Part shown: in pieces, positions 59,128 to 64,000 of the stretch
Layout of the letters: the number at the start of each line of letters is the position of its first letter
How positions within the stretch are numbered: position 1 is the stretch's first letter
Assembly (NCBI RefSeq): GCF_024706985.1
Contig: NZ_JAMCCX010000010.1
Span: 1 to 64,000 of the forward strand
DNA: 64,000 bases
Source: Alicyclobacillus sp. SP_1
Lineage (GTDB): Bacteria > Bacillota > Bacilli > Alicyclobacillales > Alicyclobacillaceae
Direction of reading: 5' to 3'
Notes under the pieces: generated by a model
What the model saw: the letters and a program-made list of their open reading frames with translations, nothing else
Told to the model about the DNA's origin: nothing
Databases searched by the model: none
Position numbers and translations under genes: made by a program

Positions 59128-60600
59128 TCAGAGCGTAAAATTGTAATTGATCTCAACCTGCCCGTCCTCCTGCACTTCGATCCGCTTGATCAGCATCAGC
59201 GCCAACTGGCGATCCAAGCGCTCCAGCCTTGCATACTGAGCAATATTGCGCGGCACGGCCTGCTCAGTTTGGCTGGCTTGCTCCAGCCCGTTCAACTCCC
59301 GGCGCAGTTCCAGCAACTCGGCTTCAAACCGTTCGAGCGCCGCATGATAGCGATCCTTGTCCCACTCGCCGTCCAGCCACTTATCCTCCGCAGTACTCTT
59401 ACGCTTTTCCAACTTGGCGATCCGGTCCTTCACCGACTCCACGCGCTTCTTCTCCCGCTTCTTTTGCTGTTCCGATGCCCGGCGGATATCGGCGATTAAT
59501 CCCTCTGTGTCGACCTGTTCACCCGTCAGCCGTTTCAGCGAATTCAGGATGACCCGCTCCAAATACGTCTCCCGGATCGCATGTCTGCCGCACAAATGCG
59601 CTCCCCGTTTCAGGTGCGTGGTGCAGACGTAATGCGTATTCCCGTAGTCGCGTCTGACGCAACTCATGCCTTTTCCACAATCGGCACAAACCAGGAGATG
59701 CGTAAACAGGTTCGGTTTCCCCGGCATGTGCTGGATGGAGCGGCGGTTCAATAGCCTCTGGGCGGCTTCAAACAGATCACGCGAGATAAGTGGCGAATGG
59801 CTATCACGGAGTACAACCCTTTCCTCCGGCGAGGTTTCCCTCCGTCTCGTGCTTCCAAGCGTTGCGACATGTTCCCGTTGAGCCACAAGATCGCCCACAT
59901 ACGCCGGATTCGTCAGGATGGTGCGGACTGAACTCAGGTGCCAATAGGACGACGCGTTCTTTTGCCCGGAAACCTGGCCGGGGGTTGGGATGCCCCAATC
60001 CGAAAGCAGGTTGGCGATACTCTGCATGCCCATCTCGCCGCCGACATACCAATCGAAAATCCGCTGTACCACGGCGGGCGTCTCGTCATCGGCGGGCACC
60101 AGCCGCTTGTCGGCCTTCTTGTACCCGTAGGGCGGGATAGATCCGGTGAATTCGCCCCGTTTCGCCCGCGCCTTCTCCGCCATCCGAATCCAGTCGGATG
60201 TGGTCTGGCTCGTCATCTGGTAGACCATCGAGTACATCGCCAGTTTGCTTTGCCAGCCGTTCTTCTCGGTATCGATGTCCTCCGACAAGGCGATAAAACG
60301 AACGCCCCGTTCCGCCAACTGCGGCACCACCGTGTTCAGCTCTCCGATGCTCCGTCCAAAGCGGCTCAGGGACTTGACCAAGATGACCTGAAACTTCCTC
60401 GCCATCGCGTCGCGCACCAGCCGCTGAAACTCCACGCGCTTTTTGAAGCTGGACTGCCGTTCGCTGTAGGTATCGAACAAAATCCACGCGTTGCGCCGGA
60501 TGAAGTCGTTCAGTCCCTCCTCCTGATTGATCAGCGAGGTGTCCTGTTCCTCAAACACCGTGGACACCCGCACATAGGTTGCCACGTACACGGCCTCCAT
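59128..60600 (-). CDS. large serine recombinase (integrase/resolvase)
   Basis: A site-specific serine recombinase of about 490 residues. The N-terminal catalytic domain has ATYVRVSTVFEEQDTSLINQ (nucleophile Ser13) and VILVKSLSRFGRS. Next come the recombinase domain (GSIPPYGYKK; NASSYWHLSSVRTILTNPAY), a zinc ribbon (LLVCADCGKGMSC and CTTHLKRGAHLCG) and a coiled-coil region. It probably integrated the element that fills the right end of the window. Exact start uncertain; GTG codons just after 60600 are also possible. Confidence 0.9.
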   Translation of the reverse strand: MEAVYVATYVRVSTVFEEQDTSLINQEEGLNDFIRRNAWILFDTYSERQSSFKKRVEFQRLVRDAMARKFQVILVKSLSRFGRSIGELNTVVPQLAERGVRFIALSEDIDTEKNGWQSKLAMYSMVYQMTSQTTSDWIRMAEKARAKRGEFTGSIPPYGYKKADKRLVPADDETPAVVQRIFDWYVGGEMGMQSIANLLSDWGIPTPGQVSGQKNASSYWHLSSVRTILTNPAYVGDLVAQREHVATLGSTRRRETSPEERVVLRDSHSPLISRDLFEAAQRLLNRRSIQHMPGKPNLFTHLLVCADCGKGMSCVRRDYGNTHYVCTTHLKRGAHLCGRHAIRETYLERVILNSLKRLTGEQVDTEGLIADIRRASEQQKKREKKRVESVKDRIAKLEKRKSTAEDKWLDGEWDKDRYHAALERFEAELLELRRELNGLEQASQTEQAVPRNIAQYARLERLDRQLALMLIKRIEVQEDGQVEINYNFTL

Positions 60601-60647
60601 CCCCCTGTGAAGGGATGAGGTACTGCTCGACGCGTCCTGAGTATACC

Positions 60648-60782
60648 TCACTTTGCCCCACCTCGGAACAAGGAGGCCAGCCAGATTTTCAGGATTTCGG
60701 CCAGGGTGTACTCGCCCTCGAATCGTTCCACAACCCGCCATTCCCGGTCGGGGGTTTTGCACTTTTTGTCGATGCGGCTCAT
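60648..60782 (-). CDS. small recombinase-associated protein
   Basis: 44 residues, MSRIDKKCKTPDREWRVVER then FEGEYTLAEILKIWLASLFR. GAGGTGG precedes ATG 60782. It directly precedes the recombinase gene. Similar short proteins accompany serine recombinases in Bacillota elements, as I recall; function unknown. Its short helix-rich nature could fit a directionality or accessory factor, which is inference. Confidence 0.55.
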   Translation of the reverse strand: MSRIDKKCKTPDREWRVVERFEGEYTLAEILKIWLASLFRGGAK

Positions 60783-60830
60783 GGAGACATCCACCTCGTT
60801 TCGTGAGCAAATAAAAGAAGCCCCAGACAC

Positions 60831-61070
60831 GGGCCAGGTACTTGTTTCATCAGCGGTTTAGGGTATGGGGTGATAGAATCCGGACCGTTTCGCGCCCCTT
60901 GCGCGCACGTGACGCAATCAGGGAGTCAATGCATATGGAAATAGGACTGCGACTTTGGGCGCGAACGTGAGGCAAGTGTGCGCGTCAGGGGGCGACAGGC
61001 GACAGCGAGGCAAACGGTTGCCGATACCTTGATTTGCGGCGAATTCGCGGGTTTACGGTGGTGGAGTCGT
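60831..61070. other. intergenic within the integrated element
   Basis: 240 bp, GC-rich, with several short GCG/CGC-rich inverted segments (around 60890-60925 and 60955-61015). No gene was recognised. An origin or transfer site is possible but not supported by a known motif. Confidence 0.35.
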
Positions 61071-62042
61071 TCATCCTCTTACAAACGGGGGAAGACGGGT
61101 TTGCTTCCCGAGTGGCATCATGTCGCGGTATGTGTCGCCGTCGATGTGCGGAAAGTCCCTCAACGATCCCCGGTATTCCCATGGTCCGTTCCAAACCGCT
61201 TGCAAAACGCCGTCCGTTTCCATTTGGAGTTCGGAAACGGCCCACATGGCTGGAACCGACTGCCCCTTCAGGCCGCCACCCAACAGGCCCTCCCACAATT
61301 CCAGAATCCGCCCGGCACGGTCATCACTCCGGGTGATAAACAGGACATTGGCGGATGGTACGTCGACCCAAAACTTCGGGAGATGGATGGCGTAGTTCCA
61401 GAGTTTGTGATACAGCGTCCACGAATGTTCACTGCCCGTGTCGTACTCGACATGAAACACGGCAATGAAGCCATCACCAAATCGATAGGTGCCGATGCCG
61501 TCCGGGCGCACGGGTGCCGTCCAACGCTCCTTTGCATCCACGATCGCGTATCGGTCACCGCTGTCGCGCATGCCGATCCACTCCACCAGCCCTTCATTGG
61601 ATATAGGAAGGCTCTCCGAAATCAACCTCGTGAAAAAACCGTAGAGGTGCACGGCTTAACCGGGCGGGTTGCCCTGCTGTCGAAGGAGTCCTACACGGGT
61701 TCCCTTCGTCAGTCCAAACGCAAACGGAAGTCCCTCTTTGGTCAGCACCCACCCCTTCACGTTGTGGCGCAGAAAGGCCAAGCGCATGGGTTGTACCCAG
61801 TTCCTCTTTCTCATCTTGCCGAAAGTCTGGTACATGCTGTCCGGCTGATCGTGCAGCAAGGCGCAAAGCTGGTCGACGGTCAGCATCGTGTATCGGTACA
61901 AGGCGAGCAGTACCTCCTGTTCATTGTTTCGGGGCGTCAGCAAGGAAGCGGCCTCCTCCTTTCCCTGGCGGGCGGATCGTGTCAATATGTCCCGTGCAGG
62001 CAGCTTGGCCTGACCGCGCGGTGTGCGGGTTTTTCGGGACAC
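61071..62042 (-). pseudogene. replication-relaxation family protein, in-frame stop
   Basis: Two adjacent frames are one gene. The N-terminal part (MSRKTRTPRGQ... MLTVDQLCALLHDQPDSMYQ, a winged helix) ends at TAA 61656-61658. Reading continues in the same frame as AVHLYGFFTRLISESLPISN through DGFIAVFHVEYDTGSEHSW and LPKFWVDVPSANVLFITRSD. This matches the replication-relaxation family found on plasmids and integrative elements. CAA to TAA is the simplest explanation. A GTG at 61652 could restart translation, so two polypeptides remain possible. Confidence 0.72.
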
Positions 62043-62109
62043 CGCCCGCTTGTGTTTTGTTCGAGGTTGCGTTCCTCGTTCCGTGCGGAGTCTTGTTCGG
62101 AGTTTGGGT

Positions 62110-63029
62110 CTATTGGGGATGCGTGTTTGAATGGTTCCTTGTCGATTTGCCTGCGGGCAGATTCGGCTGTTTCTGAGAGGGTTGAGGTGCCCGCCGGTTC
62201 ATCTCTTCGATCTCTCCGTCCACCAAATCCGCTGGGCGGCCATCATGCCGGTCGGAGTACTCGAACGCGCGCTGAATCCACGACTCGTTGTCAACAGAAA
62301 TGACGTGGGGTGCTCCTTTCATCGGGCGCGCGATTTGGATATATGTCCCTTCGCGGCCGCGCCGGGAAGCCGCGTCCGGCGCAGTGTTTTCGGCGGAGGG
62401 ATGGCTTCTTACTACTGCGCAAGGCACTCCCCAAGTAGCGGTGCAACCTTCTTCGTATTCGTTCCGCGCTTTCGTGGTCGGTCGGCATCGTTATCTTCGG
62501 GCACTCCCTCGTCGTTCGCCGACTTTGCCGGATGTGCTGACCTCCGAGGCGCTGTACATGGCTGCAATGTCTCGGTCCATCTGGTCGGCGGGTCGGCCGT
62601 CCACCTTGTCCGAGCGGCGGAGCACAGCCTCGGCCTATTCGACTTTGCCGGCCGGGGCCAGCGGATTGTTCATGGAACGTCCGATTTTCGATGTAGACGC
62701 CGCGCAGACGTTCGTGGGCCAGTTCAATCCGCGGGCGAATGCCTCCAAAATCAAAGGATGGCTCTGGATGCGGTAGAAAAAGTCGTATGTGCGCGTGAGC
62801 AAATCGCGCTCGACACGCCGTCGGTCTAGGATGCGCACAAACTTCTCTCGCGAATAGAGCGTCCAGTCAAACTGCTTCAGGAACCTTGGAGCCACTCCAG
62901 GCGTCTTGGCAGTCCGAGTCCCGCCATCAATTGTACGAATGCATGGGCATAGTTCGGGTCGTAGGATTTAAAATCAGACGGCGGAACGATGCGGTAGAAC
63001 GTCAAGTCTTTCCTTCTTCGCAGTTTCAT
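62110..63029 (-). pseudogene. degraded probable conjugation gene remnant
   Basis: ATG 63029 with GAGGAGAGG opens MKLRRRKDLTFYRIVPPSDF then KSYDPNYAHAFVQLMAGLGL. A frameshift near 62890 leads to FDWTLYSREKFVRILDRRRV and SHPLILEAFARGLNWPTNV. An in-frame TAG near 62635 follows, then further fragments, the last at 62427-62110 (APHVISVDNESWIQRAFEYS). The pieces look like a transfer-complex protein of an integrative conjugative element, but the family is not certain, and the last fragment may be a separate gene. Confidence 0.4.
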
Positions 63030-63257
63030 GGACAACCTCTCCTCGCAATGGGCATGGTGCGACACTGCTGAAAAATGCAAAGGGCGGCGATCCGAGTCGC
63101 CACCCTGCCACAGTATCGTACAGTGTCATGTTACCTCCGGGACACCGGAGCCAGGGTGCCATGACGGTGCCACAACAAAAATTGTGATTGGACTTGCTCA
63201 TCCTCGCCAAGTGGAGTTAATCTCGGATGCGACGCGTAGGAGAGGTGGAAAAAGCAC

Positions 63258-63521
63258 ATGTGCGATTTGACTCTGGCTTTATTGGCAGAAAAGCTGATTG
63301 ATGACTTCTATGATACAGACGGTCCGTCCATGGGTGGTGCCGGGAACACGGAGGATGACATCAAGGAGCAGTTGAAAGCTCTGGTACCGAAGGACAAATG
63401 GAACCTCTTATTTCTATGGGAGGCCCAAACTGCGGAGGCGGGCGGTGAGGAGTTGCGCCGCTTCGCGGTTTTTGTGGCGCGCATGATGCTCGGCGTTACG
63501 GACGAGCGAATTCACCGATGA
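63258..63521 (+). CDS. small unknown protein
   Basis: 87 residues, mostly helical and acidic (MCDLTLALLAEKLIDDFYDT; NTEDDIKEQLKALVPKDKWN). GGAGAGGTGG precedes the ATG, which supports expression. No family recognised. It is the only plus-strand gene in the integrated element. Confidence 0.55.
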   Translation: MCDLTLALLAEKLIDDFYDTDGPSMGGAGNTEDDIKEQLKALVPKDKWNLLFLWEAQTAEAGGEELRRFAVFVARMMLGVTDERIHR

Positions 63522-63917
63522 ATCCGTCATCACTGTGCGTTGACTTGGCATCCAGGACGCACGGAGTTAATGAACCTCCCTTGAAGAGGAAGCCACAGGG
63601 GGGTATCCGCAGGACGACCAGACTTACTTGTCGCACCTCACCATATTAACCCATACGCTTGCATTTCTTGATAGCTGTTTGCGCTGGCACTACCCCGCTT
63701 CAGATGCGGCGACTTTGCCTTATCTCGGCCATGGGTGCTAAGATAGTATCGAAAGACCGCTAGGCTCCATCCTCTCACATCTGGTTTCATACATTCCTTA
63801 ACAAAAATCCCTGCAACCAAAGAATGGGTGGGCTCGTCTATATAGACGTCAGTTCACAGAAACAATTTTTTGATGCACTTGACGTAGATAAAATATCCAC
63901 GCTGGGGTTAGGAGCCT
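63522..63917. other. intergenic, no gene seen
   Basis: 396 bp between the small unknown gene and the transposase fragment. A 60-codon minus frame (63638-63820) lacks a ribosome site. It may include the non-coding end of the insertion sequence. Confidence 0.4.
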
Positions 63918-64000
63918 TTACAAAATAACTTTTTCATCGGAAGCTGGCGCGATCTCGTAATTCCACTCGCCACGAAAGTCGTTGCGCTTCAAATTGACCT
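63918..64000 (-). mobile_element. C-terminal end of ISAzo13-like transposase (partial)
   Basis: The minus strand from the window edge reads VNLKRNDFRGEWNYEIAPAS then DEKVIL and stop at 63918. The segment FxGEWNY is the typical C-terminal end of ISAzo13-family transposases. Only 26 codons are in the window. Confidence 0.5.

Overview
The window looks like a chromosomal segment of a spore-forming, moderately GC-rich Bacillota, most probably of the Alicyclobacillaceae type. This is inferred from gene content: tmRNA-smpB-rnr-secG beside a glycolytic operon, CotF-type coat proteins, a YjcZ-type sporulation peptide, ComER, PepF and several acidophile-style transport genes. The exact genus cannot be fixed from sequence reading alone.

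Layout. 1-17.7 kb is conserved core on the minus strand: tmRNA, smpB, rnr, secG, then rpoN-pgk-tpiA-gpmI-eno, a glycolytic operon headed by sigma-54 instead of the usual cggR-gapA. The plus-strand genes comER and a sensor kinase interrupt it, followed by pepF and a fused pyrimidine-nucleoside phosphorylase/cytidine deaminase. 18-33.5 kb is mixed metabolism: a flippase, a penicillin-acylase family hydrolase, class I fumarase, an EamA transporter, a HesB/IscA-like gene with an in-frame UGA at its conserved cysteine (probable selenoprotein), lysA, two coat proteins, a Ugp-like ABC importer with a HAD phosphatase, and a YjcZ peptide.

34.6-53.3 kb is a complete type I-G (formerly I-U) CRISPR-Cas locus, all read on the minus strand. 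The effector operon cas3-csx17-csb1-csb2 is followed by a leader and an array of 34 repeats. The adaptation genes cas4-cas1-cas2 lie 6 kb further on. An IS1380 remnant that abuts the leader-distal end of the array, an IS3-type element, an IS110-type element with an early stop codon, a CPBP protease and a lipoprotein gene separate the array from cas4. An orphan 20-bp piece of the same CRISPR repeat lies just upstream of cas4, so the locus was probably contiguous before mobile elements broke it.

53.5-59 kb returns to chromosomal genes: DedA, PaiB-like, malate:quinone oxidoreductase with an acidic repeat tail, a lipoprotein and a HEAT-repeat protein. From 59.1 kb to the end is a decaying integrated element: a large serine recombinase with a small partner gene, a replication-relaxation gene broken by a stop codon, remnants of a probable conjugation gene, a small unknown gene, and the C-terminal end of a probable ISAzo13-like transposase at the window edge.

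All calls rest on motif and family recognition by eye. No database search, folding program or GC calculation was run.
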